A stretch of DNA of 64,000 nucleotides from Streptococcus sp. oral taxon 058 str. F0407 (GCF_000235485.1 NZ_JH378887.1:386635-450634), one strand, 5' to 3'; shown: positions 9,280 through 21,760, counted from the first letter of the stretch. The notes: generated from the sequence alone by a model not told the origin. Translations and numbers: made by a program.

Positions 9280-11322
9280 ATGAGAAAATTCAATAGCCAT
9301 TCGATTCCGATTCGGCTTAATATACTGTTTGCGATAGTTATCCTGCTATTTATGGCCATTATCGGTCGACTCTTATACATGCAGGTACTGAATAAAGATT
9401 TCTATGAAACGAAGTTGGCATCAGCCAGCCAGACTAGGGTAACAACCAGTTCAGCTCGTGGACAAATCTACGATGCATCAGGGAAACCCTTGGTAGAAAA
9501 TACTGTCAAGCAAGTTGTTTCTTTCACACGAAACAATAAGATGACGGCAGCTGAATTAAAGGAGACGGCTAAAAAACTGCTGACATATGTGAATGTCACT
9601 TCCCCTGAACTCACAGATCGTCAGATTGCGGACTATTATTTGGCTGATCAGGACATTTACAAAAAAACAGTCGAGGCTCTGCCAAGTGACAAACGCCTAG
9701 ATTCAGATGGGAATCGCTTACCAGAAGCAACTCTCTACAATAATGCGGTTGAGAGTATAGACGTGAGCCAGCTTAACTATACGGATGATCAGAAAAAGGA
9801 AATCTATCTGTTTAGCCAGCTCAATGCAGTTGGAAATTTCGCCACTGGAACTATTTCAACAGATGCCTTGGATGATACTCAAGTTGCTCTTGTGGCTTCT
9901 GCATCCAAGGAATTACCGGGCATTAGCATTTCAACCTCATGGGACAGAAAAGTACTGGACACTTCTCTATCGTCTATCGTCGGTAGCGTTTCAAGTGAAA
10001 AGTCAGGTCTTCCAGCAGAGGAAGTTGATGCTTATCTCAAGAAAGGATACTCTCTCAATGACCGAGTGGGAACTTCTTATCTTGAAAAGCAATATGAAGA
10101 TGTCCTCCAAGGTAAACGCTCCGTCAAAGAAGTTCATCTCGACAAACACGGAAATATGGAAAGTGTGGAAAATGTCGAGGAAGGAAGCAAAGGGAACAAT
10201 ATCAAACTAACGATTGACCTAGCTTTCCAAAATGGAGTGGATGACCTACTTAAGAGCTACTTTAACTCGGAGTTGAGTAACGGTGGGGCTAAATATTCTG
10301 AAGGAGTTTACGCCGTAGCTCTTAATCCTAAAACAGGTGCAGTTCTAGCCATGTCAGGTATCAAGCATGATGTTGAATCAGGCAAACTGAGTTCGGACTC
10401 TCTAGGAACAGTCACTAACGTCTTTGTACCAGGGTCTGTTGTCAAGGCAGCGACTATTAGTTCTGGCTGGGAAAACGGGGTCTTGTCAGGCAACCAAACC
10501 TTGCTTGACCAGCCCATAGTCTTTCAAGCTTCCTCTCCTATCAATTCATGGTACACCTTGTCCTACGGATCCTTTCCTATCACAGCAGTGGAGGCACTAG
10601 AGTACTCCTCTAATACCTACATGGTGCAAACAGCACTGGGAATCATGGGACAAACCTATAAACCAAATATGATGGTAGCAACGAGCCAACTAGAGACAGC
10701 GATGGGCAAATTGCGATCAACCTTTGGGGAATACGGGCTCGGAGCTTCAACAGGGATTGACCTTCCAGATGAATCAACAGGTTTTATACCAAAAGAGTTT
10801 GATTTGGCCAACTATCTAAATAATGCCTTTGGTCAGTTTGATAACTACACACCGATGCAGTTAGCTCAGTATGTCGCAACAATCGCAAACAATGGTGTGC
10901 GCTTGGCTCCCCACATCGTTGAAGGGGTTTATGGTAACAATGATCAAGGTGGACTAGGAAGTCTGGTTCAGGAAACAGCTACCAAGGAGATGAATAAGGT
11001 CAATATATCAGAAGCAGATATGTCTATTTTGCAGCAAGGGTTCTATCAAGTTTCCCATGGAACGAGCGCTTTGACAACTGGTCGTGCCTTCTCAAATGGC
11101 GCAGCCGTTTCCATAAGTGGGAAGACGGGTACAGCCGAAAGTTACGTTAATGGCGGTCAAAAGGCCAATAATACCAACGCAGTTGCTTATGCTCCGTCCG
11201 ATAATCCTCAAATCGCGGTCGCAGTCGTCTTTCCTCATAACACCAATCTAACAAATGGTGTCGGACCTTCGATTGCACGAGACATTATCAACCTCTATAA
11301 CCAACACCACCCAATGAATTAG
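9280..11322 (+). CDS. pbp2b: Penicillin-binding protein 2b, class B transpeptidase
   Basis: A 680-residue monofunctional transpeptidase that cross-links peptidoglycan during peripheral growth and is a beta-lactam target. It has a short cytoplasmic tail, one membrane anchor ([22 protein letters not shown], ~12-35), a dimerisation domain and a C-terminal transpeptidase domain. Active-site motifs are SVVK (catalytic Ser386), SSN at ~443-445 and KTGT at ~615. The residue after SSN is Thr, the penicillin-susceptible form, not the Ala common in low-affinity alleles. The start at 9280 gives the canonical [15 protein letters not shown]-terminus; an in-frame GTG at 9229 would add 17 unneeded residues. 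recR follows after 10 bases. Confidence 0.96.
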   Translation: MRKFNSHSIPIRLNILFAIVILLFMAIIGRLLYMQVLNKDFYETKLASASQTRVTTSSARGQIYDASGKPLVENTVKQVVSFTRNNKMTAAELKETAKKLLTYVNVTSPELTDRQIADYYLADQDIYKKTVEALPSDKRLDSDGNRLPEATLYNNAVESIDVSQLNYTDDQKKEIYLFSQLNAVGNFATGTISTDALDDTQVALVASASKELPGISISTSWDRKVLDTSLSSIVGSVSSEKSGLPAEEVDAYLKKGYSLNDRVGTSYLEKQYEDVLQGKRSVKEVHLDKHGNMESVENVEEGSKGNNIKLTIDLAFQNGVDDLLKSYFNSELSNGGAKYSEGVYAVALNPKTGAVLAMSGIKHDVESGKLSSDSLGTVTNVFVPGSVVKAATISSGWENGVLSGNQTLLDQPIVFQASSPINSWYTLSYGSFPITAVEALEYSSNTYMVQTALGIMGQTYKPNMMVATSQLETAMGKLRSTFGEYGLGASTGIDLPDESTGFIPKEFDLANYLNNAFGQFDNYTPMQLAQYVATIANNGVRLAPHIVEGVYGNNDQGGLGSLVQETATKEMNKVNISEADMSILQQGFYQVSHGTSALTTGRAFSNGAAVSISGKTGTAESYVNGGQKANNTNAVAYAPSDNPQIAVAVVFPHNTNLTNGVGPSIARDIINLYNQHHPMN

Positions 11323-11332
11323 AAAGGAACTT

Positions 11333-11929
11333 ATGCTGTATCCAACGCCTATTGCTAAGTTGATTGATAGCTATTCAAAGCTTCCGGGTATCGGGATTAA
11401 AACGGCTACCCGCCTAGCCTTCTATACTATTGGAATGTCTGATGACGATGTCAATGAATTTGCTAAAAATCTCCTATCTGCCAAGCGGGAATTAACCTAT
11501 TGTTCTATCTGTGGTCGCTTGACCGATGATGACCCCTGCTCTATCTGTACGGATCCGACTCGAGACCAGACGACCATCTTAGTGTTAGAAGATAGTCGCG
11601 ATGTGGCTGCCATGGAAAATATCCAAGAATATCACGGACTCTATCATGTCTTGCATGGACTCATTTCTCCTATGAATGGCATCAGTCCAGATGATATCAA
11701 TCTCAAGAGCCTCATGACCCGTCTCATGGATAGTGAGGTTTCAGAGGTGATCGTGGCGACCAATGCGACAGCAGATGGAGAAGCGACCTCTATGTATCTC
11801 TCTCGTCTCCTCAAGCCAGCTGGTATCAAGGTCACTCGTTTAGCACGAGGCCTAGCCGTGGGAGCAGATATCGAGTATGCGGACGAAGTCACACTCTTAC
11901 GAGCCATTGAAAATCGGACAGAGTTGTAG
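11333..11929 (+). CDS. recR: Recombination mediator protein RecR
   Basis: A 198-residue DNA repair protein that, with RecF and RecO, loads RecA on gapped DNA. In order it has an N-terminal helix-hairpin-helix ([15 protein letters not shown], ~17-31), a four-cysteine zinc motif ([16 protein letters not shown], ~57-72) and a TOPRIM domain ([14 protein letters not shown], ~82-95). Length is standard. It follows pbp2b by 10 bases with its own AAAGGA site, so the two are probably cotranscribed; a terminator follows. Confidence 0.96.
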   Translation: MLYPTPIAKLIDSYSKLPGIGIKTATRLAFYTIGMSDDDVNEFAKNLLSAKRELTYCSICGRLTDDDPCSICTDPTRDQTTILVLEDSRDVAAMENIQEYHGLYHVLHGLISPMNGISPDDINLKSLMTRLMDSEVSEVIVATNATADGEATSMYLSRLLKPAGIKVTRLARGLAVGADIEYADEVTLLRAIENRTEL

Positions 11930-11974
11930 GAGTAAATAAACTTACGAATTCAATTCATTTAGTAAAAAAACAAG

Positions 11975-12008
11975 GAGACCGAATTTGTTTTTATCGGTCT
12001 CTTTTTAT
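11975..12008 (+). terminator. Rho-independent terminator after recR
   Basis: GAGACCGA... at 11975-11982 pairs with TCGGTCTC at 11994-12001, followed by TTTTTATC. Confidence 0.9.
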
Positions 12009-12057
12009 CTTTCTTGAATTCTAGTACCATGTTCAAGTTTCAAAAAAGAAGTAAATA

Positions 12058-12066
12058 TGATATACT
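12058..12066 (+). promoter_or_regulatory. Extended -10 promoter of ddl
   Basis: TGA-TATACT at 12058-12066, 38 bases before the ddl start. The -35 region is weak. Confidence 0.65.
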
Positions 12067-12103
12067 AAAGAACGAGTATTCTATTAGAAAATAGGACAAT
12101 AAT

Positions 12104-13147
12104 ATGAAACAAACGATTATTCTTTTATACGGTGGACGTAGTGCAGAGCGTGAGGTCTCTGTCCTGTCAGCTGAGAGTGTCATGCGTGCGGTCAACTACG
12201 ATCGTTTCACAGTCAAGACTTTCTTTATTAGTCAGTCAGGTGACTTTATCAAAACGCAAGAATTTAGCCAGACTCCAGGTCAAGAGGATCGTCTTATGAC
12301 CAATGCGACCATTGACTGGGACAAGAAAATCGCGCCAAGTGCTATCTACGAAGAAGGCGCGGTGGTCTTTCCAGTTCTTCATGGTCCGATGGGAGAAGAC
12401 GGCTCTGTTCAAGGATTTTTAGAAGTTTTGAAAATGCCCTATGTCGGCTGTAATATCTTGTCATCCAGCCTTGCCATGGATAAAATCACGACCAAGCGTG
12501 TGTTAGAATCTGTCGGGATTGCCCAAGTTCCTTATGTGGCCATTGTCGAAGGGGATGATGTAACTTCTAAAATCGCTGAAGTTGAAGAAAAATTGACTTA
12601 TCCAGTCTTCACTAAGCCGTCAAACATGGGTTCCAGTGTCGGTATTTCTAAGTCTGAAAACCAAGAGGAACTCCGTCAAGCATTGAAACTTGCCTTCCAA
12701 TATGACAGCCGTGTCTTGATAGAACAAGGAGTGAATGCGCGTGAAATTGAGGTTGGTCTCTTGGGCAACTACGATGTCAAGAGCACGTTGCCAGGTGAAG
12801 TTGTCAAGGATGTTGCCTTCTATGATTACGATGCCAAGTATATCGACAACAAGATTACCATGGACATTCCAGCTAAAATCAGTGATGATGTGGTAGCTGT
12901 TATGCGTCAAAATGCTGAAACAACCTTCCGTGCGATTGGTGGCCTCGGTCTATCTCGTTGCGATTTCTTCTATACAGATAAGGGGGAGATTTTCCTAAAC
13001 GAGCTCAATACCATGCCAGGTTTTACCCAGTGGTCTATGTATCCACTACTGTGGGACAATATGGGAATCAGCTACCCAGAACTAATCGAGCGTTTGGTTG
13101 ACCTTGCTAAGGAAAGTTTTGACAAGCGCGAAGCGCATTTACTATAA
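12104..13147 (+). CDS. ddl: D-alanine--D-alanine ligase
   Basis: A 347-residue ATP-grasp enzyme making the D-Ala-D-Ala dipeptide for peptidoglycan precursors. Landmarks are [16 protein letters not shown] at the N-terminus (substrate-binding), [15 protein letters not shown] (~86-100), the ATP-grasp loop [14 protein letters not shown] (~169-182) and the metal site [18 protein letters not shown] (~310-328). The Tyr/Lys/Ser-type D-Ala specificity region rather than a D-Lac or D-Ser type is expected in streptococci; no glycopeptide resistance gene is nearby. The product is consumed by MurF, encoded next. Confidence 0.96.
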   Translation: MKQTIILLYGGRSAEREVSVLSAESVMRAVNYDRFTVKTFFISQSGDFIKTQEFSQTPGQEDRLMTNATIDWDKKIAPSAIYEEGAVVFPVLHGPMGEDGSVQGFLEVLKMPYVGCNILSSSLAMDKITTKRVLESVGIAQVPYVAIVEGDDVTSKIAEVEEKLTYPVFTKPSNMGSSVGISKSENQEELRQALKLAFQYDSRVLIEQGVNAREIEVGLLGNYDVKSTLPGEVVKDVAFYDYDAKYIDNKITMDIPAKISDDVVAVMRQNAETTFRAIGGLGLSRCDFFYTDKGEIFLNELNTMPGFTQWSMYPLLWDNMGISYPELIERLVDLAKESFDKREAHLL

Positions 13148-13159
13148 AAAAGAAAGAGA

Positions 13160-13219
13160 GGGTAGAAGCCAGAACTATCACTGTATGGTGAGTCGAGTTC
13201 GTGGACTTCAACCCTTTTT
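13160..13219 (+). terminator. Long hairpin terminator or attenuator between ddl and murF
   Basis: Three nested pairings: GGGT-GAAG with CTTC-ACCC at the base (13160-13168 with 13206-13214), CCA.AACT with AGTT..TGG in the middle, and TCAC-TGTATG-GTGA at the tip, then TTTTTA. Only 84 bases separate the two genes and no separate murF promoter is evident, so read-through is expected. Confidence 0.75.
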
Positions 13220-13231
13220 AAAGGAGTAGAA

Positions 13232-14593
13232 ATGAAATTAACAATCCATGAAGTGGCCCAAGCTGTTGGAGCTAAAAATGATGTCAGCGTGTTTGAGGAT
13301 ACCCAGTTAGAAAAAGCTGAGTTTGATAGTCGTTTAATCGCGACGGGAGATTTGTTTGTTCCGCTCAAGGGAGCGCGTGACGGTCACGACTTTATCGAAA
13401 CAGCTTTTGAAAATGGCGCTGCTATAACGCTGTCTGAGAAAGAGGTTGCAAATCATCCCTATATTCTAGTAGACGACGTCTTGACTGCCTTTCAAACCCT
13501 AGCCGCCTACTATCTTGAAAAAACAGCGGTTGATGTCTTTGCTGTCACAGGTTCAAATGGTAAGACGACGACCAAGGATATGCTGGCGCATTTGTTGTCA
13601 ACAAGATACAAAACCTACAAAACACAAGGTAACTACAATAATGAGATTGGTCTTCCCTATACAGTTCTCCATATGCCTGAAGGAACAGAAAAGTTGGTCT
13701 TGGAGATGGGGCAGGATCACTTGGGAGACATCCATCTCTTGTCTGAAATAGCTCACCCAAAGACAGCCATCGTGACCTTGGTTGGAGAAGCTCATTTGGC
13801 CTTTTTCAAAGACCGTTCAGAGATTGCTAAAGGAAAAATGCAAATTGCAGACGGGATGGCACCTGGTTCCTTGCTTTTAGCGCCAGCTGACCCTATTGTA
13901 GAGGACTACTTGCCTACTGATAAAAAGGTGATTCGTTTTGGTCAAGGAGCAGAGCTGGAAATTACAGACTTGGTTGAGCGCAAGGACAGTCTGACCTTCA
14001 AGGCCAATTTCTTGGAGCAAGCCCTTGATTTGCCAGTAACTGGTAAGTACAATGCTACCAATGCCATGATAGCTGCTTACGTGGCTCTCCAGGAAGGAGT
14101 CTCCGAGGAGCAAATTCGTCAGGCTTTTCAAAATATTGAATTGACTCGTAACCGTACCGAGTGGAAGAAGGCTGCCAATGGAGCAGACATCCTGTCAGAT
14201 GTGTACAACGCCAATCCAACAGCGATGAAGTTGATTTTGGAGACTTTTTCAGCTATTCCAGCCAACGAAGGAGGCAAGAAAATTGCTGTTCTAGCAGATA
14301 TGAAAGAACTCGGTGACCAGTCTGTTCAACTCCATAATCAGATGATTTTGAGCCTTTCCCCAGATGTGCTTGATACTGTTATTTTCTATGGAGAAGACAT
14401 TGCTGAATTGGCCCAATTGGCTAGTCAAATGTTCCCAATTGGTCATGTTTTTTACTTCAAGAAAATAGCTGACGAGGATCAATTTGAAGACCTAGTCAAG
14501 CAGGTTAAGGAAAGTCTTGGTGCCAATGACCAAATCCTGCTCAAAGGTTCGAACTCTATGAATCTAGCCAAGTTGGTAGAAAGTCTAATGTAG
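13232..14593 (+). CDS. murF: UDP-MurNAc-tripeptide--D-Ala-D-Ala ligase
   Basis: A 453-residue Mur ligase that adds D-Ala-D-Ala to the UDP-MurNAc tripeptide, the last cytoplasmic peptide step of wall synthesis. The P loop is VTGSNGKTTTKDM (~105-117), followed by the central-domain YNNEIGLPYTVL segment (~130-141), the conserved ELTRNRTEW-like region (~300) and DVYNANPTAMK (~318-328) of the C-terminal domain. The start follows AAGGAG. Direct coupling with ddl in the same direction places maker and user of the dipeptide together. Confidence 0.96.
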   Translation: MKLTIHEVAQAVGAKNDVSVFEDTQLEKAEFDSRLIATGDLFVPLKGARDGHDFIETAFENGAAITLSEKEVANHPYILVDDVLTAFQTLAAYYLEKTAVDVFAVTGSNGKTTTKDMLAHLLSTRYKTYKTQGNYNNEIGLPYTVLHMPEGTEKLVLEMGQDHLGDIHLLSEIAHPKTAIVTLVGEAHLAFFKDRSEIAKGKMQIADGMAPGSLLLAPADPIVEDYLPTDKKVIRFGQGAELEITDLVERKDSLTFKANFLEQALDLPVTGKYNATNAMIAAYVALQEGVSEEQIRQAFQNIELTRNRTEWKKAANGADILSDVYNANPTAMKLILETFSAIPANEGGKKIAVLADMKELGDQSVQLHNQMILSLSPDVLDTVIFYGEDIAELAQLASQMFPIGHVFYFKKIADEDQFEDLVKQVKESLGANDQILLKGSNSMNLAKLVESLM

Positions 14594-14655
14594 ATTAGTG
14601 ATATCTATAAAAAAACTGTAGATTTTAAATTAGTGCATTTCTGTGACACAAATGA

Positions 14656-14775
14656 TATAATAGGTTGCGAATTTAAGACGCAAGTATTCTATGCACGGTA
14701 TAGAATCAAGCTTTTTCAAAAAATTTAAAAAGGTCGAGTAGTGAACTTTCTACTGCTCCGGCTAGATGAACGAGG
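14656..14775 (+). ncRNA. Unidentified structured leader RNA before the YwaF-like gene
   Basis: A TGA-TATAAT promoter (14653-14661) is followed by a chain of hairpins: TTGCG/CGCAA (14665-14669 with 14679-14683), ATTCTAT/ATAGAAT (14686-14692 with 14700-14706), CTTTTT/AAAAAG (14711-14716 with 14727-14732) and GTAG/CTAC extended by outer GAG/CTC (14736-14758). A purine-rich ACGAGGAATAG ribosome site follows. No member of a known riboswitch class was recognised. It may be a cis-regulatory leader or contain a small RNA. Confidence 0.45.
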
Positions 14776-14783
14776 AATAGAAT

Positions 14784-15488
14784 ATGAATTTGTGGGAACA
14801 ATTATTTACCACACAGATATCAGAACCGCCCCAGTTTGAACTCCACTGGTATATTGGATTGTTATGTTTACTGGCTCTTACTTTCTATGTTTCATATCGT
14901 TACCGCGACAAGGTGGCTTACCAGCGCTTTATTCAGATTCTTCAGTCTCTTCAACTGATTGCTCTGTATAGCTGGTACTGGGGGAATCAAATGCCCCTAT
15001 CAGAAAGTTTGCCCTTTTATCATTGCCGTATCGCCATGTTTGTCATGCTCTTGATTCCAGGTACTTCCAAGTACAAGCAATACTTTGCCCTTCTAGGAAC
15101 CTTTGGAGCAACTGCAGCACTGGCATACCCACTCTTTGATCCTTATCCGTTTCCGCACGTGACCATCTTGTCCTTTATCATCGGGCACGTGGCACTTTTG
15201 GGGAATGCGCTCCTATACTTGTTTAAGAATTATGAAGCTTCCCTGCTCAATTTGAAAAATGTGACAGTGATTACATTTTCTCTAAATGCCTTGATAGGTG
15301 TTGTCAACTTGGTTGTAGGTGGAGATTATGGATTTTTAACGAAACCACCACTAGTGGGGAATCACGGACTATTGGCGAATTACCTCATCGTGTCCAGTGT
15401 GTTGGTAGCAACTATCAGCTTGACTGCAAAAGTACTAGAGGTCTTTTTGCAACAAAGAGCAGAAAAAATGATTCAAGAGAAAGCCTAA
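14784..15488 (+). CDS. YwaF/TIGR02206 family integral membrane protein
   Basis: A 234-residue polytopic membrane protein with about seven hydrophobic spans, the first WYIGLLCLLALTFYVSY. Conserved-looking polar positions inside spans (WYWGNQMPLSESLPFYHCRIAMF) match the YwaF family of uncharacterised Firmicute proteins. Function unknown. It is monocistronic: its own promoter and structured leader precede it, and a terminator overlaps its end. The start ATG is supported by GAGGAATAG 5-10 bases upstream. Confidence 0.75.
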   Translation: MNLWEQLFTTQISEPPQFELHWYIGLLCLLALTFYVSYRYRDKVAYQRFIQILQSLQLIALYSWYWGNQMPLSESLPFYHCRIAMFVMLLIPGTSKYKQYFALLGTFGATAALAYPLFDPYPFPHVTILSFIIGHVALLGNALLYLFKNYEASLLNLKNVTVITFSLNALIGVVNLVVGGDYGFLTKPPLVGNHGLLANYLIVSSVLVATISLTAKVLEVFLQQRAEKMIQEKA

Positions 15489-15507
15489 GAAGGCCTTCTC
15501 TTTTTTT
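15477..15507 (+). terminator. Terminator after the YwaF-like gene
   Basis: GAGAA.GCC (15477-15485) pairs with GGC.TTCTC (15492-15500), followed by seven T. The stem begins inside the coding end. Confidence 0.85.
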
Positions 15508-15636
15508 GATTAAATATTTAAAATATAGCTGTAAGGATATAAAAATAATGATTGCTCCTGAGAAAAATTGGTCAAAAGACTTTTACAAAAAACCTAGAGG
15601 AAATTTATGAAAAACTAAGCACGATTGGATTTTTTG

Positions 15637-15679
15637 TGTTATAATATTTTGTGAATAGCTGTGCCTTGTCACAGTTATT
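15637..15679 (+). promoter_or_regulatory. ftsA promoter and 5' hairpin
   Basis: TGT-TATAAT at 15637-15645 is a TG-extended -10 box. About 8 bases after it, AATA.CTGTG (15654-15663) pairs with CACAG.TATT (15670-15679), so the ftsA-ftsZ transcript would begin with a hairpin, probably stabilising its 5' end. Confidence 0.65.
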
Positions 15680-15724
15680 GAAAATAGAAGTGAGAAACTT
15701 GGAAGACAGAGAGGACGCAATGTA

Positions 15725-18374
<2,650 letters not shown>

Positions 18375-18377
18375 TCA

Positions 18378-19049
18378 ATGGATTTGAAAAAAAATACAGA
18401 GTTCGTTTTTCAGCAGGTCGCTGAAGCTAGCCGAGAAGCCAATCGTGATCCAGCTTCTGTTTCAATTATTGCAGTGACGAAATATGTGGACGTAAAAACA
18501 GCGGAAGCCCTGCTTCCCCTGGGTGTTCATCATATTGGTGAAAATCGTGTTGATAAATTTTTAGAAAAATATCAGACGTTAAAAGAATTCCCAGTCACTT
18601 GGCATTTGATTGGAACGCTACAAAGACGGAAGGTCAAAGAAGTAATCCCTTTTGTGGATTACTTTCATGCTTTAGATTCCTTAAAATTGGCGCAGGAGAT
18701 TCAAAAGAGAACAGATCATGTTATCAAGTGTTTCCTACAGGTCAATATTTCAGGAGAAGAAAGCAAGCACGGTTTTTCCAAAGAAGAATTACTAGAACTT
18801 TTGCCGGACTTGGCTCAGCTAGATCAGATTGAGTATGTTGGTTTGATGACCATGGCTCCTTTTGAGGCAGATTCTGATGAATTGAAACAAATTTTCAAGA
18901 AAACTCAGGAACTGCAAGCGGAAATTAGGGAAAAACAAATTCCTAATATGCCGATGACAGAGTTGAGCATGGGCATGAGTCGTGACTATAAGGAAGCGAT
19001 TCAATTTGGTTCGACCTTTGTTCGAATTGGCACAGCATTTTTTAAATAG
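18378..19049 (+). CDS. ylmE: PLP homeostasis protein YlmE/YggS
   Basis: A 223-residue PLP-binding protein of the YggS/PROSC family, fold type III. The Schiff-base lysine is in IIAVTKYVD (~31), and the PLP phosphate motif ELSMGMSRDYKEAI (~193-206) and the HLIGTLQRRK segment (~74-83) are present. These proteins buffer free pyridoxal phosphate and have no known enzymatic activity. It is three bases from ftsZ and part of the classical division cluster. Start at the first ATG, just after the ftsZ stop. Confidence 0.93.
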   Translation: MDLKKNTEFVFQQVAEASREANRDPASVSIIAVTKYVDVKTAEALLPLGVHHIGENRVDKFLEKYQTLKEFPVTWHLIGTLQRRKVKEVIPFVDYFHALDSLKLAQEIQKRTDHVIKCFLQVNISGEESKHGFSKEELLELLPDLAQLDQIEYVGLMTMAPFEADSDELKQIFKKTQELQAEIREKQIPNMPMTELSMGMSRDYKEAIQFGSTFVRIGTAFFK

Positions 19050-19058
19050 GAGAGATCT

Positions 19059-19592
19059 ATGTCTTTAAAAGATAGATTTGATAAATTTATAGATTATTTT
19101 ACAGAAGATGGGGAAGAAACAACTGCGACTTATCAACCTCAGGATGAGCAGATGATTGCTTCATCCAGTTCAGCTTCTAAAGAACTGCCAGCGCAGTTTC
19201 AATCAACCACTTCAAAAGATGCCAACATCACTCGCTTACATGCTCGCCAACAAGAATTGGCTATGCAAAGTCATCGTACAGATGAAAAAGTAACGATTGA
19301 TGTTCGTTATCCTAGAAAATATGAGGATGCAACAGAGATTGTGGATTTATTGGCTGGAAATGAAAGTATCTTGATTGACTTCCAGTACATGACAGAAGTT
19401 CAGGCTCGTCGTTGTCTAGATTATCTGGACGGTGCCCGTCATGTTTTGGCAGGTAATCTGAAAAAAGTTGCGAGTACAATGTATTTGTTGACACCAGTCA
19501 ATGTGGTTGTGAATATTGAAGATATCAAGTTGCCAGATGATTCTCAAAGTGCAGAATTTAGTTTTGATATTAAACGAAATAGAGCAAGATGA
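19059..19592 (+). CDS. sepF: Cell division protein SepF
   Basis: A 177-residue FtsZ-binding protein that forms rings and acts as an alternative membrane anchor for the Z ring. It has an N-terminal amphipathic helix ([15 protein letters not shown]), a Gln/Ser-rich linker, and the C-terminal SepF core from ~72 ([21 protein letters not shown]) with the conserved [22 protein letters not shown] in pieces at ~105-126. The next gene overlaps its end by 4 bases. Confidence 0.95.
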   Translation: MSLKDRFDKFIDYFTEDGEETTATYQPQDEQMIASSSSASKELPAQFQSTTSKDANITRLHARQQELAMQSHRTDEKVTIDVRYPRKYEDATEIVDLLAGNESILIDFQYMTEVQARRCLDYLDGARHVLAGNLKKVASTMYLLTPVNVVVNIEDIKLPDDSQSAEFSFDIKRNRAR

Positions 19593-19852
19593 TGATTTTT
19601 CTGATTCGTCTAATCCAAAATGCAGTGAATATCTATTCCCTGCTTTTGTTAATCTATGCACTCCTCTCTTGGTTTCCAAATTCTTACGGTAGTTCACTAG
19701 AACGTTTACTGGAAAAGCTTATTAGACCGATTGTTGATCCACTTCGCCGTTTACCTTTACAATTTGGAGGTTTGGATTTATCCATTTGGCTGGCAATTCT
19801 AATCGTCCGTTTTTTGGGTGACAGCTTGATTCGTTTCTTGTTAATATTATGA
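19589..19852 (+). CDS. ylmG: YggT/YlmG family membrane protein
   Basis: An 87-residue membrane protein with two spans ([22 protein letters not shown] and [22 protein letters not shown]). The SWFPNSYGS and [13 protein letters not shown] phrases are typical of YggT proteins, which sit in division clusters and have been linked to osmotic tolerance and shape. It overlaps sepF and ylmH by four bases each, so translation is coupled. Confidence 0.92.
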   Translation: MMIFLIRLIQNAVNIYSLLLLIYALLSWFPNSYGSSLERLLEKLIRPIVDPLRRLPLQFGGLDLSIWLAILIVRFLGDSLIRFLLIL

Positions 19853-20640
19853 TGACAAATAAAGCGATTTACCAGCACTTTTCCCTCGATGATGCTCCCT
19901 TTATTGATAAGGGATTAGAGTGGATCAAGCGGGTGGAAGATACTTATACTCCTGTCCTCACTGCTTTTGTCAACCCGCATCAGGAACATATATTGAAAGT
20001 TTTGGCTGGGACCTATGGACTGGGCTGTGTGAGTAGCGGAGAATATATCCATACGGAATTTGTCCGTGTCCTTCTGTATCCGGACTATTTCCGTCCGACA
20101 CTGTCAGATTTTGAAATGGCATTGCTAGAGATTCGTTATCCAAGTAGATTTGAACAGCTAACACATGCAAAGATTTTGGGGACAATCATCAATCAACTAG
20201 GAATTGATCGTAAGCTCTTTGGTGATATCTTGGTAGATGAAAAGAGAGCACAGATTTTTGTCAATCGTAATTTTATCCCTCTGTTTCAGGATGGGATACA
20301 AAAGATTGCCAGGTTACCTGTGTCGCTGGAGGAATGTCCTTTCACCGATAAAATTATATCTGAGATCAATTATCAAGAACAAGAGATTTTGATTTCCAGT
20401 TTTCGTTTGGATGCCCTCTTATCAAGTGCCTTGAAATTATCCAGAAAACAGGCTAGTCAACTCATAGAGAAAAAATCTGTTCAGGTAAACTACCACCCCA
20501 TTGAAAAATTAGATTATCTAGTAGCTGTAGGGGATTTGATTAGTGTGAGAAAGTTTGGTCGTCTGAAGATTGTCAAAGAAAATGGACAAACTAAAAGGGA
20601 TAAGATAAAACTGACTATCCAATTATTATTAAGTAAGTGA
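19849..20640 (+). CDS. ylmH: S4-domain RNA-binding protein YlmH
   Basis: A 263-residue protein with a C-terminal S4 RNA-binding domain (FRLDALLSSALKLSRKQASQLIEKKSVQVNY in segments at ~184-215) and an N-terminal YlmH domain. YlmH-type proteins have been tied to ribosome quality control, adding or handling stalled nascent chains, and in pneumococcus to division control. Overlaps ylmG by four bases; divIVA follows after 8 bases. Confidence 0.92.
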   Translation: MMTNKAIYQHFSLDDAPFIDKGLEWIKRVEDTYTPVLTAFVNPHQEHILKVLAGTYGLGCVSSGEYIHTEFVRVLLYPDYFRPTLSDFEMALLEIRYPSRFEQLTHAKILGTIINQLGIDRKLFGDILVDEKRAQIFVNRNFIPLFQDGIQKIARLPVSLEECPFTDKIISEINYQEQEILISSFRLDALLSSALKLSRKQASQLIEKKSVQVNYHPIEKLDYLVAVGDLISVRKFGRLKIVKENGQTKRDKIKLTIQLLLSK

Positions 20641-20648
20641 GGAAAAGT

Positions 20649-21533
20649 ATGCCAATTACATCATTAGAAATTAAAGATAAAACCTTTTCTACGAAATTCA
20701 GAGGGTTTGATCCAGAAGAAGTAGATGAATTTCTTGATATTGTTGTTCGTGATTACGAGGATTTGGTTCGCAATAATCACGAAATGGAAAGGCACATTAG
20801 AAGTTTAGAAGAGCGCTTATCTTACTTTGATGAGATGAAAGATTCTTTGAGCCAGTCTGTTTTGATTGCTCAAGATACGGCTGAACGTGTAAAGCAAGCT
20901 GCTCAAGAACGCTCAAATAATATTATTCAACAGGCTGAGCAAGATGCCCAGCGCCTCCTTGAAGAGGCAAAATATAAGGCTAATGAAATCCTACGTCAGG
21001 CCACAGATAATGCTAAGAAAGTAGCTGTTGAGACAGAGGAATTGAAAAATAAAAGCCGTGTATTTCATCAACGTCTCAAATCTACGATTGAAAGCCAGTT
21101 GGCTATTGTCGAATCTTCAGACTGGGAAGATATTCTTCGTCCGACTGCGACTTATCTCCAAACAAGTGATGAAGCCTTCAAGGAGGTCGTAGGTGAGGTC
21201 TTGGGAGAAGCTGTTCCTTCGCAACCAGAAGAAGAGCCAATTGATATGACACGTCAATTTTCACCTGAGGAAATGGCGGAGTTACAAGCACGGATTGAGG
21301 CGGGCAACAAAGAATTGGCTGAGTTTGAAGCCCAGCAAGTTAACAATCAAGTGGAAAATCATGGCCTAGACATTGATATGCTTGTAGAAGAGATACAGTC
21401 TCATTCAGTTGAGTCACAACATGAGGATTCAGAAATCGTGACAGAGTATTTCTCAGTATCGCCATCAGCAACTGAAACTGCTTCTTCAACTACTGGACAT
21501 GAAGCACAAAAAGAATCCGTTACAATATTATAA
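20649..21533 (+). CDS. divIVA: Cell division/pole protein DivIVA
   Basis: A 294-residue coiled-coil protein. The N-terminal lipid-binding domain reads MPITSLEIKDKTFSTKF.GFDPEEVDEFLD; coiled coils run from ~30 to ~150, with a long acidic Ser/Glu-rich C-terminal tail. In streptococci it localises to septum and poles and is a substrate of the Ser/Thr kinase StkP (family knowledge). The start at 20649 matches the family N-terminus and follows GTGAGGAAAAGT; an in-frame start at 20637 is unsupported. Last gene of the division run. Confidence 0.95.
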   Translation: MPITSLEIKDKTFSTKFRGFDPEEVDEFLDIVVRDYEDLVRNNHEMERHIRSLEERLSYFDEMKDSLSQSVLIAQDTAERVKQAAQERSNNIIQQAEQDAQRLLEEAKYKANEILRQATDNAKKVAVETEELKNKSRVFHQRLKSTIESQLAIVESSDWEDILRPTATYLQTSDEAFKEVVGEVLGEAVPSQPEEEPIDMTRQFSPEEMAELQARIEAGNKELAEFEAQQVNNQVENHGLDIDMLVEEIQSHSVESQHEDSEIVTEYFSVSPSATETASSTTGHEAQKESVTIL

Positions 21534-21540
21534 AGAATAA

Positions 21541-21760
21541 ATGTGAGAACAAGAACTGACCAACTATATTTCCAGCGAGTAGGAGACGGTGTGAGTCCTG
21601 CAATCCCTAGTGGTGAGATTATCCTCTCAAGCAATCCAGTCTGAAAGCAGTAAGATTGGACGTTTCCCACGTTACGGGACAAGAGGGGAAAAGACAAAGT
21701 CTTTTTTCGAACAAAGGTGGTACCACGATTTTCGTCCTTTTTAGCGAGTCGTGGTTTTTG
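21541..21760 (+). promoter_or_regulatory. T-box leader of ileS
   Basis: The 220-base leader contains the diagnostic T-box sequence AAAGGTGGTACCACG (21713-21727), whose UGGU pairs with uncharged tRNA ends. ACCACGA (21722-21728) pairs with TCGTGGT (21749-21755) before TTTTTG as the terminator; the T-box arm forms the alternative antiterminator. An ATT-ATC pair at 21618-21623 lies in the stem I area and could be the isoleucine specifier. Uncharged tRNA-Ile would allow read-through into ileS. Confidence 0.92.

Noticed and set aside
14594-14660. TTTAAG motif as a CiaR-controlled small RNA promoter
   Set aside because: Only one TTTAAG is present, not the double TTTAAG-N5-TTTAAG site, and it lies downstream of the -10 box.
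14684-14708. Hairpin with CACGG loop considered as a guanidine-II (mini-ykkC) arm
   Set aside because: That class needs two hairpins with ACGR tetraloops; the other hairpins here have different loops, and the gene is not a known guanidine gene.
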